Shown here: positions 23,135 to 35,941 of the stretch, one piece after another
How positions within the stretch are numbered: the first letter of the stretch is position 1
Layout: each line of letters begins with the position of its first letter
Assembly: GCF_004801295.1 (NCBI RefSeq)
Contig: NZ_SSOC01000002.1
Coordinates: 1 to 64,000 of the forward strand
Length of the DNA: 64,000 bases
DNA from: Pseudothauera nasutitermitis
GTDB lineage: Bacteria > Pseudomonadota > Gammaproteobacteria > Burkholderiales > Rhodocyclaceae
Direction of reading: 5' to 3'
Made by a program: the position numbers and the translations under genes
The notes under the pieces: model-generated
Databases searched by the model: none
The model's input: only the letters and a program-made list of their open reading frames with translations
Told to the model about the DNA's origin: nothing

Positions 23135-24283
23135 ATGTTCGCGCCGACCTACCTCGACTGGAATGCCACCACACCGCTCGATCCGGCGGTGCGCGAGGCC
23201 ATGCTGCCGTGGCTGGACGCGCGCTACGGCAATGCTTCCAGCCGTCACGAGTATGGCCGGCAGGCACGCGCGGCGATCGACGAGGCGCGCGCACGGGTGG
23301 CCGCCGCGCTCGGCGCGCACGCCACCGAGGTGGTGTTCACCAGCGGCGGTTCGGAAGCCAACAACCTGTTCGTCAAGGGCGCCGCGGCGCTGAAGAAGCC
23401 CGCCCTGATCGCGGTGAGCGCCATCGAGCACCCCTGCGTGCGCGAGCCTGCCCGCCAACTGGCGCGCCAGGGCTGGACGCTGCGCGAGATTGCGGTGGAT
23501 GCCCAGGGCCGCATCGACGCCGAGGACTGGCGGGCGGTGCTCGCCGGGCGTCCCGCGCTGGTGTCGGTGATGCTTGCCAACAATGAAACCGGCGTGCTGC
23601 AGGACGTCGCCGCGCTGGCCGCCGAGGCGCGTGCCGCGGGCGCGCTGTTCCACACCGACGCGGTACAGGCGCTGGGCAAGATGGCGGTGGATTTCCGCAC
23701 GCTGGGCGTGCATGGACTGACGGTTTCCGCGCACAAGATCGGCGGCCCGCTGGGCGCGGGCGCGCTGGTGCTGGACAAGCGCGTGGAACTGGCGCCGCTG
23801 ATCGCCGGCGGCGGACAGGAGCGCGGCCTGCGCTCGGGCACCGAGAACGTCGCCGCCATCGTCGGCTTCGGCGTGGCCTGCGAGCGCGCGCTGGCGCGCG
23901 GCGCGGCGGAGGCCGAACGCCTGGCGGCGCTGCGCGACGAACTCGAACGCGGGCTGGCGGCGCATGGCGCCAAGCTGTTTTCCGCCGGCGCGCCGCGCCT
24001 GCCGAATACCTCGTTCTTCGCTGTGGAAGGCATCGACGGCGAAACCCTGGTCGGCCGGCTGGACCGCGCCGGTTTCGCCTGCGCCAGCGGCTCCGCCTGC
24101 TCCAGCGCCGACCCGCGCCCCTCCGGCGTGCTGCTGGCGATGGGCGTGGAGCCCGTGCTGGCACGTGGCGCCGTGCGCGTGAGCCTGGGGCGCGACAGCA
24201 CGGCCGAGGACGTACGGGGTTTTCTGGGGGCCTTGGGCCGCCTGGTGGATGAATTGAAGAACCTGACCGCGATGGCGGTCTGA
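23135..24283 (+). CDS. Second cysteine desulfurase (NifS/IscS-like) inside the isc operon
   Basis: 382 residues. Typical class V aminotransferase features: [12 protein letters not shown] at the N-terminus, [15 protein letters not shown]-lysine motif SAHKIGGP and the mobile Cys loop [17 protein letters not shown]. It shares only part of its sequence with iscS next door and is about 20 residues shorter, lacking the long C-terminal IscU-contact tail ([18 protein letters not shown] in IscS). It therefore may feed sulfur to another acceptor or serve as back-up. A tandem NifS-like/IscS pair is known to me from Rhodocyclales-type isc operons; its specific role is not established. Confidence 0.9.
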   Translation: MFAPTYLDWNATTPLDPAVREAMLPWLDARYGNASSRHEYGRQARAAIDEARARVAAALGAHATEVVFTSGGSEANNLFVKGAAALKKPALIAVSAIEHPCVREPARQLARQGWTLREIAVDAQGRIDAEDWRAVLAGRPALVSVMLANNETGVLQDVAALAAEARAAGALFHTDAVQALGKMAVDFRTLGVHGLTVSAHKIGGPLGAGALVLDKRVELAPLIAGGGQERGLRSGTENVAAIVGFGVACERALARGAAEAERLAALRDELERGLAAHGAKLFSAGAPRLPNTSFFAVEGIDGETLVGRLDRAGFACASGSACSSADPRPSGVLLAMGVEPVLARGAVRVSLGRDSTAEDVRGFLGALGRLVDELKNLTAMAV

Positions 24284-24317
24284 ACGACAAACAAGAAAAG
24301 ACCTGCGGAGAATCGCA

Positions 24318-25529
24318 ATGCTCAAGTTTCCGATCTACCTGGACTATTCGGCCACCACGCCGGTCGACCCGCGCGTGGCCGCGAAGATGATTCCGTGGCT
24401 CACCGAACAGTTCGGCAACCCCGCCAGCCGCTCGCATGCCTACGGCTGGGATGCCGAGAAGGCGGTCGAGGAGGCGCGTGCGCAGGTCGCCGCGCTGGTC
24501 GGCGCCGACGCCAAGGAGATCATCTGGACCTCCGGCGCCACCGAATCGAACAATCTGGCGATCAAGGGCGCCGCGCGCTTCTACGAGGGCAAGGGCAAGC
24601 ACATCGTCACCGTCAAGACCGAACACAAGGCGGTGCTCGATACCTTCCGCGAACTGGAGCGCGAGGGCTTCGAGGCCACCTACCTCGACGTGCAGGAAAA
24701 CGGCCTGATCGACCTGGACGTGCTGCGCGCGGCGCTGCGCCCGGACACCGTGCTGGTCTCGGTGATGTTCGTGAACAACGAGATCGGCGTGATCCAACCC
24801 ATCGCCGAGATCGGCGAGATCTGCCGCGAGAAGGGCATCGTCTTCCACGTGGACGCGGCGCAGGCCACCGGCAAGGTGGATATCGACCTGGGTGCGCTGA
24901 AGGTCGATCTGATGTCCTTCTCTGCGCACAAGACCTACGGCCCCAAGGGCATCGGCGCGCTGTACGTGCGCCGCAAGCCGCGTGTGCGCCTGGAGGCGCA
25001 GATGCACGGCGGCGGCCACGAGCGCGGCCTGCGCTCGGGCACGCTGGCCACCCACCAGATCGTCGGCATGGGCGAGGCCTTCCGCATCGCGCGCGAGGAA
25101 ATGGCGGCCGAGAACGTGCGCATCCGCGCGCTGCGCGACCGGCTGCTGAACGGCCTGACCAGCATCGAGGCCACCTACGTGAATGGTGACCTGGAGCACC
25201 GCGTACCGCACAATCTCAACATTTCCTTCGCCTACGTGGAAGGCGAGTCGCTGATCATGGCGATCAAGGACGTGGCCGTGTCCAGCGGTTCCGCGTGCAC
25301 CTCGGCGAGCCTGGAGCCGTCCTATGTGCTGCGCGCGCTGGGGCGCAACGACGAACTGGCGCACAGCTCGATCCGCTTCACCATCGGCCGCTTCACCACC
25401 GAAGAGGAAATCGATTACACCGTCGAACTGCTGCGCAGCAAGATCGGCAAGCTGCGCGAGCTTTCCCCGCTGTGGGAAATGGTGCAGGAAGGCGTCGATC
25501 TGGACACCGTGCAGTGGGCCGCGCACTGA
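24318..25529 (+). CDS. iscS: Cysteine desulfurase IscS
   Basis: 403 residues, like E. coli IscS (404). PLP-lysine motif [10 protein letters not shown] and catalytic loop [21 protein letters not shown] are present. The C-terminal IscU-interacting segment is complete. GGAG lies about 11 nt before the ATG. It converts cysteine to alanine and carries persulfide sulfur to IscU and other acceptors. Placed directly upstream of iscU with a 27-bp gap. Confidence 0.97.
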   Translation: MLKFPIYLDYSATTPVDPRVAAKMIPWLTEQFGNPASRSHAYGWDAEKAVEEARAQVAALVGADAKEIIWTSGATESNNLAIKGAARFYEGKGKHIVTVKTEHKAVLDTFRELEREGFEATYLDVQENGLIDLDVLRAALRPDTVLVSVMFVNNEIGVIQPIAEIGEICREKGIVFHVDAAQATGKVDIDLGALKVDLMSFSAHKTYGPKGIGALYVRRKPRVRLEAQMHGGGHERGLRSGTLATHQIVGMGEAFRIAREEMAAENVRIRALRDRLLNGLTSIEATYVNGDLEHRVPHNLNISFAYVEGESLIMAIKDVAVSSGSACTSASLEPSYVLRALGRNDELAHSSIRFTIGRFTTEEEIDYTVELLRSKIGKLRELSPLWEMVQEGVDLDTVQWAAH

Positions 25530-25556
25530 GCGCGGCGGGCAACAGGAGAAGAGCAA

Positions 25557-25940
25557 ATGGCTTACAGTGAAAAAGTGTTGGACCACTACGAGAACCCGCG
25601 CAACGTCGGCTCGTTCGGCAAGGACGAGGAAGGCGTGGCCACCGGCATGGTCGGCGCGCCCGCCTGTGGCGACGTGATGAAGCTGCAGATCAAGGTCGGC
25701 AAGGACGGCGTGATCGAGGACGCCAAGTTCAAGACCTACGGCTGCGGCTCGGCGATCGCCTCGTCGTCGCTGGTCACCGAATGGGTCAAGGGCAAGACCA
25801 TCAATCAGGCGCTGGAGATCAAGAATACCGAGATCGCCGAGGAACTGGCGCTGCCGCCGGTGAAGATCCACTGCTCCATCCTCGCGGAAGACGCGATCAA
25901 GGCGGCGGTGGCCGACTACAAGAAGAAGCACGAAGCCTGA
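25557..25940 (+). CDS. iscU: Fe-S cluster scaffold IscU
   Basis: 127 residues. Cluster ligands Cys37, Asp39, Cys63, His105 and Cys106 are present, and LPPVK (99-103), the recognition motif for HscA, is conserved. The protein is the scaffold on which [2Fe-2S] clusters are built from IscS sulfur. AGGAG lies just upstream of the ATG. iscA follows after 17 bp. Confidence 0.97.
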   Translation: MAYSEKVLDHYENPRNVGSFGKDEEGVATGMVGAPACGDVMKLQIKVGKDGVIEDAKFKTYGCGSAIASSSLVTEWVKGKTINQALEIKNTEIAEELALPPVKIHCSILAEDAIKAAVADYKKKHEA

Positions 25941-25957
25941 ACCGGGAGAACGTACCG

Positions 25958-26281
25958 ATGAGCGTCACGCTGAGTGAAAACGCCGCCAAGCACGTCGCCA
26001 GCTTCATCGACAGACGCGGCAAGGGCTACGGCATCCGCCTGGGGGTGCGCACCTCCGGCTGCTCCGGCATGGCCTACAAGCTGGAATTCGTCGACGACAC
26101 GCAGGACGAGGATCTGGTGTTCGAAAGCCACGGCGTGAAGGTGGTGGTGGACCCGAAGAGCCTGCCGTACATCGACGGCACCGAACTGGACTTCGTGCGC
26201 GAGGGGCTGAACGAGGGCTTCAAGTTCAACAACCCCAACGTCAAGGACGCCTGCGGCTGCGGCGAGAGCTTCAACGTCTGA
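25958..26281 (+). CDS. iscA: A-type Fe-S carrier IscA
   Basis: 107 residues. The three conserved cysteines Cys35, Cys99 and Cys101 (CGCGESF at the C-terminus) are at the family positions. It receives and delivers clusters or iron to target proteins. Start ATG at 25958 with GGGAGA upstream. Part of the continuous isc operon. Confidence 0.96.
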   Translation: MSVTLSENAAKHVASFIDRRGKGYGIRLGVRTSGCSGMAYKLEFVDDTQDEDLVFESHGVKVVVDPKSLPYIDGTELDFVREGLNEGFKFNNPNVKDACGCGESFNV

Positions 26282-26312
26282 GGGCGTTGAACGCGAAAAG
26301 GCAAGACCCGTG

Positions 26313-26845
26313 ATGCGCATCGACCCGCAGCAGGACTACTTCGCGCTGTTCGGCCTGCCGCGCCGCTTCGAACTGGACGGCGCGGCGCTGGAAAGCGCCT
26401 TCCACAACCTGCAGGCCGAGGTTCATCCCGACCGCCACGCGCATCTGCCGGAAGCCGAGCAGCGCCGCGCCATGCAGTGGGCGACCTGGGTGAACGAGGC
26501 CTTCCGCACCCTGCGCAAGCCGCTGCCGCGGGCGATCTACCTGCTCGAACTGGCCGGCGTGGACGCCGGGCTGGAAACCAACACCGCCATGTCCCCGGCG
26601 TTCCTCATGGAGCAGATGGAATGGCGCGAGGCGGTGGAAGAGGCGCGCGCCGCCGGCGAAGCCGACGAACTGGAACATCTGCGCCAGCGCCTGGTGCATC
26701 ACGGCCGCGAGATGCTCGCCGGCCTCACCGAGGCCTTCGACCGGCGCGGCGATCTGGACGCCGCCGCCGAGAGCGTGCGCCGCATGATGTTCATCGAGAA
26801 ACTCCAGGAAGAAATCGACGACGCCCTCGAGGCGCTGGAAAGCTG

Positions 26846-26846
<1 letters not shown>
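26313..26846 (+). CDS. hscB: Co-chaperone HscB
   Basis: 177 residues from the ATG at 26313 (a GTG precedes it directly). J-domain with HPD near residues 38-40 (EVHPDRH), and a C-terminal three-helix domain that binds IscU ([14 protein letters not shown]). It recruits IscU to HscA and stimulates the ATPase. The stop overlaps the hscA ATG (TGATG), so the two are co-translated in the right ratio. Confidence 0.95.
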
Positions 26847-28714
<1,868 letters not shown>

Positions 28715-28727
28715 GCCATAACGCATC

Positions 28728-29069
28728 ATGACCCAGGTAATCGTGCTGCCCCACGTCGAGCTGTGCCCGGATGGCGCGGTGTTCGAAGCCCGCCCCGGCG
28801 AGTCGATCTGCCAGAGCCTGCTGGAGAACGGCATCGCCATCGAGCATGCCTGTGAGCAGTCCTGCGCGTGTACGACCTGCCACGTGATCGTGCGCGAGGG
28901 CTTCGACTCGCTCAACGAGGCCGAGGAAGAAGAGGACGATCTGCTCGACAAGGCCTGGGGCCTGGAGCCGCAATCGCGCCTGTCCTGCCAGGCCATCGTC
29001 GGCGACACGCCCCTGGTGGTCGAGATTCCGCGCTATACCATCAACATGGCCCGGGAGGGCAAGCACTGA
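28728..29069 (+). CDS. fdx: [2Fe-2S] ferredoxin of the isc system
   Basis: 113 residues. Cluster cysteines Cys42, Cys48, Cys51 and Cys87 are at the same numbers as in E. coli Fdx; an extra Cys46 is also there. The acidic NEAEEEEDDLL segment is a typical docking surface. It supplies electrons for cluster assembly. Stop overlaps the iscX start. Confidence 0.96.
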   Translation: MTQVIVLPHVELCPDGAVFEARPGESICQSLLENGIAIEHACEQSCACTTCHVIVREGFDSLNEAEEEEDDLLDKAWGLEPQSRLSCQAIVGDTPLVVEIPRYTINMAREGKH

Positions 29070-29263
29070 TGAAATGGACCGAAGTGCAGGAAATCGCTCT
29101 CCAGCTCGCCGACGCCCATCCCGAAGTCGACCCGTTGAAGATCAACTTCGTCGATCTGATGAACTGGGTGATCGCCCTGCCGGAATTCGACGACGATCCC
29201 GCGCATTGCGGCGAGCGTGTGCTGGAGGCCATCCAGCAGGCGTGGATCGACGAAGTGGCGTGA
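29069..29263 (+). CDS. iscX: Fe-S assembly protein IscX (YfhJ)
   Basis: 64 residues, ATG overlapping the fdx TGA. MKWTEVQEIALQLADAHPE, then DLMNWVIALPEFDDDP, are signature parts of the IscX family. The acidic protein binds IscS and modulates cluster assembly. Last gene of the isc operon; no hairpin with T-run was seen before the next gene. Confidence 0.95.
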   Translation: MKWTEVQEIALQLADAHPEVDPLKINFVDLMNWVIALPEFDDDPAHCGERVLEAIQQAWIDEVA

Positions 29264-29314
29264 CACGGCCCGGCGGCAGGGGCTTTCTTGCGGCGGCCTG
29301 ACAGGAGGTTCGAG

Positions 29315-29833
29315 ATGAGCGGGGAAACTTCGGTATTCGATTTCGAACTGCGCGCGCTCGACGGCTCGCCCTTGCCCTTGTCGCGCTTCCGCGGGCAGGT
29401 GCTGCTGCTGGTGAATGTGGCCAGCCGCTGCGGTTTCACTCCCCAGTACGAGGGCCTGCAAGCCTTGCAGGCGCGCTACGCCGCGCGTGGATTCACGGTA
29501 ATCGGCTTTCCGTGCAACCAGTTCGGCGCGCAGGAGCCGGGCAGCGCCGGGGAAATCGCCGAGTTTTGCAGCACGCGCTTCGCGGTGGATTTTCCGCTAA
29601 GCGAGAAGATCGAGGTGAATGGCCCGGCCGCCCATCCGCTGTACCGCCACCTGCGCGCCGAGGCGCCGGGGGTGCTGGGCACCGAGGCGATCAAGTGGAA
29701 CTTCACCAAGTTCCTGGTGGACCGCGAGGGCAGGGTGGTGGAGCGTTTTGCGCCGGCCACCGACCCGGCGGCGATCGCCGGGGAGATCGAGCGTCTGCTC
29801 GATGCGCCGATTGCGGGGAGCGCCGCTCAGTAG
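29315..29833 (+). CDS. Glutathione/thioredoxin peroxidase (BtuE family)
   Basis: 172 residues, ATG at 29315 with AGGAGG upstream. The catalytic elements are Cys39 in NVASRCGFTPQYEGL, Gln69 in GFPCNQFGAQEPG and the Trp-Asn pair in WNFTKFLVD. Cys67 is in the second motif; a Cys at the usual resolving position was not checked in detail. The enzyme reduces hydroperoxides. It is separate from isc by 51 bp but could be read through. Its 3' end overlaps the convergent response-regulator gene by 7 bp. Confidence 0.92.
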   Translation: MSGETSVFDFELRALDGSPLPLSRFRGQVLLLVNVASRCGFTPQYEGLQALQARYAARGFTVIGFPCNQFGAQEPGSAGEIAEFCSTRFAVDFPLSEKIEVNGPAAHPLYRHLRAEAPGVLGTEAIKWNFTKFLVDREGRVVERFAPATDPAAIAGEIERLLDAPIAGSAAQ

Positions 29834-30282
29834 GACGCGCTGGAGGCGTCCGCCGCCTCGTTGAGCGACAGCCAGTACACGCCGAGCTGGCCGACGGCCT
29901 GGATGAAGCGTTCGAAATCCACCGGCTTGCGGATGTAGCTGTTGGCCCCCAGGCGGTAGGCTTCGCGGATGTCCTGGAGTTCGCGCGAGGTGGTGAGCAC
30001 CACCACCGGCAGCAGCGCGGTGCGCTCGTCGGCGCGGATGCGGCGCAGCACCTCCAGGCCGTCGATGCGTGGCAGCTTGAGATCCAGCAGGATCACCGCC
30101 GGCATCACCGAAACGTCCCGTCCCGCATGGCTTCCCGAGGCGAACAGGTAGTCGATGGCCTCCACGCCGTCGCGCGCCACCACCACGGGATTGGCGATGC
30201 GGTTCTTGCCGAACGCGCGCAGGGTCAATGCTTCGTCGTCGGGGTTGTCCTCGACCAGCAGGATGGGGCGTTCGTTGGCCAT
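29827..30282 (-). CDS. Single-domain response regulator (Rcp1/CheY-like)
   Basis: 151 residues, receiver domain only. Acidic pocket in ILLVEDNPDDEALTLRAF, phospho-acceptor Asp in VILLDLKLPRIDG, Thr in VVLTTS and Lys in YIRKPVDF are all present. The EDNPDDExL start is typical of receivers paired with phytochrome-like or hybrid kinases. There is no output domain and no kinase nearby, so it is an orphan that probably works by protein contact. It is convergent with the peroxidase gene. Confidence 0.9.
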   Translation of the reverse strand: MANERPILLVEDNPDDEALTLRAFGKNRIANPVVVARDGVEAIDYLFASGSHAGRDVSVMPAVILLDLKLPRIDGLEVLRRIRADERTALLPVVVLTTSRELQDIREAYRLGANSYIRKPVDFERFIQAVGQLGVYWLSLNEAADASSASY

Positions 30283-30324
30283 GGCAAGCTCCTTTTGGCA
30301 GTGCTTTTGCCGTCGCGTCGTCGG

Positions 30325-31275
30325 TCAGGTCGGCAGGTCCTCGCGGCGGAGGACGAACACCATGTCGTCCCCGCCCTGGGCGGACAGCCACATCAGCGGC
30401 AGATCGGGGAAGGCGGCTTCGACCAAGGCCCGATTGTGCCCCACTTCAACGGCCAATACGCCACCCGGCTTGAGGTGGGCGGCCGCGCCGGCCAGAATGC
30501 GGCGCACCACGTCCAGGCCGTCCTCGCCCGCGCCCAGCGCCATGGCGGGTTCGTGGCGGTATTCCGGCGGCAGCGCGGCGACCGCTTCGGCGGTGACGTA
30601 GGGCGGATTGCTGAGGATGAGGTCGAAGCGGCGGCCGGCGAGGCTGTCGAAGACATCGCTGGCGACCAGTTCGATGCGTTCTTCCAGGCCATGCTCGGCG
30701 ACGTTGCGCCGGGCCACTTCCAGCGCCTCGGCGGACAGATCGGCGCCGACCACGCTGGCGTTGGGGAAGACTTCCGCCATCAGCACGGCCAGGCAGCCCG
30801 AACCGGTGCACAGGTCCAGCGCATCGACGACCGCTTCGGGGTCTTCCACCCACGGCACCAGGCCGTCCTCCAGCAGTTCGGCGAAGAACGAGCGCGGCAC
30901 GATCACGCGCTCATCCACGTAGAAGCGGTACGGGCCCAGCCAGGCTTCGTTGAGCAGATAGGCGGTGGGCACGCGTTCATCCACGCGTCGCTCGATGCGC
31001 TCGAACAGCACGCCGCGTTCCTCGGCGGTGATGCAGGCATCGAGGAAAGGCTCCAGGCGGTCCAGCGGCAGGTCCAGCGTGCCGAGCACCAGCCAGACGG
31101 CTTCGTCGTAGGCGTCGGTGCAGCCGTGGCCGAAAAACACCTTGCCGCGGTTGAAGCGGGTGACCGCGTAGCGCAGCCAGTCGCGCACGGTGACCAGTTC
31201 GGCGAGCGGACCGAACTCGTGTTCGTGCTCGTGTTCGTGGCCGGGTTGGTCGTGGTCGGGGCAGCAGGCGCTCAT
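30325..31275 (-). CDS. prmB: Ribosomal protein uL3 N5-glutamine methyltransferase
   Basis: 316 residues from the ATG at 31275. SAM-binding motif DLCTGSGCLAVLMAE and the catalytic NPPY in LILSNPPYVTAE are intact; the N-terminal helical domain (TVRDWLRYAVTRFNRGKVFFGHG) is PrmB-specific. An odd N-terminal tract contains alternating His/Glu (GHEHEHEHEF) within the first 25 residues, possibly metal-binding or just a repeat. It lies 7 bp after dapE and is probably co-transcribed. Confidence 0.92.
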   Translation of the reverse strand: MSACCPDHDQPGHEHEHEHEFGPLAELVTVRDWLRYAVTRFNRGKVFFGHGCTDAYDEAVWLVLGTLDLPLDRLEPFLDACITAEERGVLFERIERRVDERVPTAYLLNEAWLGPYRFYVDERVIVPRSFFAELLEDGLVPWVEDPEAVVDALDLCTGSGCLAVLMAEVFPNASVVGADLSAEALEVARRNVAEHGLEERIELVASDVFDSLAGRRFDLILSNPPYVTAEAVAALPPEYRHEPAMALGAGEDGLDVVRRILAGAAAHLKPGGVLAVEVGHNRALVEAAFPDLPLMWLSAQGGDDMVFVLRREDLPT

Positions 31276-31282
31276 GGGATTC

Positions 31283-33695
<2,413 letters not shown>

Positions 33696-33750
33696 CGGCG
33701 GGGGCTCCGGATCGGGGCAGGGCGGGGCGCGGGGCGCCCCGGCGGCGGAC

Positions 33751-34572
33751 TCAGGCGCCGCGCAGCAGGTCGTTGATGGCGGTCTTGGCGCGCGTCTGGG
33801 CGTCCACCTTCTTGACGATCACGGCGCAGTACAGACTGTACTTGCCGTCCGCCGAGGGCAGGCTGCCCGGCACCACGACGGCGCCGGCCGGCACGCGGCC
33901 GTAATGGATCTCGCCGGTTTCGCGGTCGTAGATCTTGGTGCTCTGGCCGATGTACACGCCCATCGACAGCACGGCGTTCTCCTCGATGATCACGCCCTCG
34001 ACGACCTCGGAGCGCGCGCCGATGAACACGTTGTCCTCGATGATCACCGGGCCGGCCTGGATGGGTTCGAGCACGCCGCCGATGCCCACGCCGCCGGACA
34101 GGTGCACGTTCTTGCCGATCTGCGCGCACGAGCCCACGGTGGCCCAGGTGTCGACCATGGTGCCTTCATCCACGTAGGCGCCGATGTTCACGTAGGAGGG
34201 CATCAGCACCACGTTCCTGCCGATGTAGCTGCCCTTGCGGGCCACCGCCGGCGGCACCACGCGGAAGCCGCCCTGCTGGAACTGCTCCAGGTTGTAGTCG
34301 GTGAACTTGGTGGGCACCTTGTCGAAGAAATTCAGCGAGCCGGCGGCCTGGATTTCGTTGTCGCGCAGGCGGAAGGAGATCAGCACGGCCTTCTTCACCC
34401 ACTGGTTGACCACCCACTGGCCGTCCTTCTTCTCCGCCACGCGCAGCGTGCCGGCGTCCAGTTCGGCGATCACCTCGGCCACGGCTTCGCGCACGTCGTC
34501 GGGCGCGGAGGTGGGCGACAGGCTGGCGCGGTTTTCGAAGGCGTTGTCGATGATCGGTTGCAGTGCACGCAT
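33751..34572 (-). CDS. dapD: Tetrahydrodipicolinate N-succinyltransferase
   Basis: 273 residues from the ATG at 34572 ([16 protein letters not shown]). The hexapeptide beta-helix ([35 protein letters not shown]) and the DapD-type N-terminal domain are complete. It succinylates tetrahydrodipicolinate, the first step of the succinylase branch of lysine synthesis. Downstream of dapC by 22 bp, probably the same transcript. Confidence 0.95.
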   Translation of the reverse strand: MRALQPIIDNAFENRASLSPTSAPDDVREAVAEVIAELDAGTLRVAEKKDGQWVVNQWVKKAVLISFRLRDNEIQAAGSLNFFDKVPTKFTDYNLEQFQQGGFRVVPPAVARKGSYIGRNVVLMPSYVNIGAYVDEGTMVDTWATVGSCAQIGKNVHLSGGVGIGGVLEPIQAGPVIIEDNVFIGARSEVVEGVIIEENAVLSMGVYIGQSTKIYDRETGEIHYGRVPAGAVVVPGSLPSADGKYSLYCAVIVKKVDAQTRAKTAINDLLRGA

Positions 34573-34594
34573 GGGAATGTTCCGAGGTTGGGTT

Positions 34595-35803
34595 TCAGAG
34601 TCGTTGGCAGAAGGCGGCGATGCGCTCGGCGGCTTCCAGGCATTCGCCCGGTTCGGCCACCAGCGCGATGCGCACATAGTTCTCGCCGGGGTTCACGCCC
34701 CCGGCCGCGCGGGCCAGGAAGCTGCCCGGCAGCACCGTTACATTATATTCAGCCTGCAGGCGGCGGGCGAACTCGGTATCCGTGATCGGGGCGCATTTTC
34801 CGACGTTCGCCCAGAAGTAGAAGCCCGCGTCCGGGCGCTGCACGCCCAGCCCGGGGGCCAGGATCGGTTCGATGCGCTCGAGCTTCTCGCGGTACAGCCG
34901 GCGGTTCTCGCGCACGTGCGCTTCGTCGTTCCAGGCCGCCACCGAGGCGGCCTGCACCACCGGGCTCATCGCGCAGCCGTGATAGGTGCGGTAGCGCAGG
35001 AACTGCTTGAGCACCGCCGCGTCGCCCGCCACGAAGCCGGAACGCAGGCCCGGCACGTTGGAGCGCTTGGACAGGCTGGAGAAGCTGACCAGATTGCGGA
35101 AGTCGCTGCGCCCCAGGCGGTGCGCAGCTTCCAGCGCGCCCAGCGGCGGGGCGGCCTCGTCGAAATAGATTTCCGAATAGCACTCGTCGGCGGCGATGAC
35201 GAAGCCGTGGCGATCGGCGCGCTCGAACAGATCCGCCCATTCCTCCAGGCTCAGCACGCGGCCGGTGGGGTTGCCCGGCGAGCACACGTAGATCAACTGC
35301 GTGTCGCGCCACACGGCTTCCGGCACCGAGTCGAAGTTCGGCCCGAAGCGCGCGGCCTCGGCGGTGTTGTTGAGGAACACCGGCTCGGCGCCGGCGAGCA
35401 GCGCGGCGCCTTCGTAGATCTGATAGAAGGGATTGGGCGCGAGCACCCTGGCGTTCGGCCTGCCGCCGTCGATGACGCACTGGGCAAAGGCGAACAGCGC
35501 CTCGCGCGAGCCGGTCACCGGCAATACCTGGGTGGCCGGGTCCACCGCCGGCAGCCGGTAGCGGCGCATCAGCCAGGCGGCGATGGCTTCGCGCAGCGCT
35601 TCGGTGCCCTGGGTGGCGGGGTAGGCCGACAGGCCGCCCAGGTTTTCCATCAATACCCGAGGGATGAAATCCGGCGTGGCGTGCTGCGGTTCGCCGATGG
35701 ACAGGCGGATGGGCTTGAGGCCGGCCGGCGGCGTCACGCCTTCGAACAGGCGGCGCAGCTTCTCGAAGGGATAGGGGTGCAGGCGGGAGAGGTTGGGATT
35801 CAC
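34595..35803 (-). CDS. dapC: Succinyldiaminopimelate transaminase
   Basis: 402 residues with a GTG start at 35803. Class I aminotransferase with [11 protein letters not shown], the [11 protein letters not shown] motif and PLP-lysine in [16 protein letters not shown]. First gene of the leftward dapC-dapD-pilU-dapE-prmB row, so the function follows from family and context. Divergent from smc; about 138 bp separate the starts. Confidence 0.92.
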   Translation of the reverse strand: MNPNLSRLHPYPFEKLRRLFEGVTPPAGLKPIRLSIGEPQHATPDFIPRVLMENLGGLSAYPATQGTEALREAIAAWLMRRYRLPAVDPATQVLPVTGSREALFAFAQCVIDGGRPNARVLAPNPFYQIYEGAALLAGAEPVFLNNTAEAARFGPNFDSVPEAVWRDTQLIYVCSPGNPTGRVLSLEEWADLFERADRHGFVIAADECYSEIYFDEAAPPLGALEAAHRLGRSDFRNLVSFSSLSKRSNVPGLRSGFVAGDAAVLKQFLRYRTYHGCAMSPVVQAASVAAWNDEAHVRENRRLYREKLERIEPILAPGLGVQRPDAGFYFWANVGKCAPITDTEFARRLQAEYNVTVLPGSFLARAAGGVNPGENYVRIALVAEPGECLEAAERIAAFCQRL

Positions 35804-35941
35804 GGCGGATATGCTGTGCTGCGCAAACGGGAAGGCGCCCCGCGGGGCGGAAGGGCGAAGATGGTATCATGGCCCGCCCCGCGCCCGAGCCCGGAGCGCC
35901 TTGCAGAACCGGCCTTTCCCGCAACCCAGCCCAGCCCCGAA

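Noticed and set aside
34301-35941. In-frame upstream extension of smc by more than 500 codons
   Set aside because: It lies antisense to dapD and dapC, lacks homology style, and the standard SMC N-terminus begins at the GTG of 35942.
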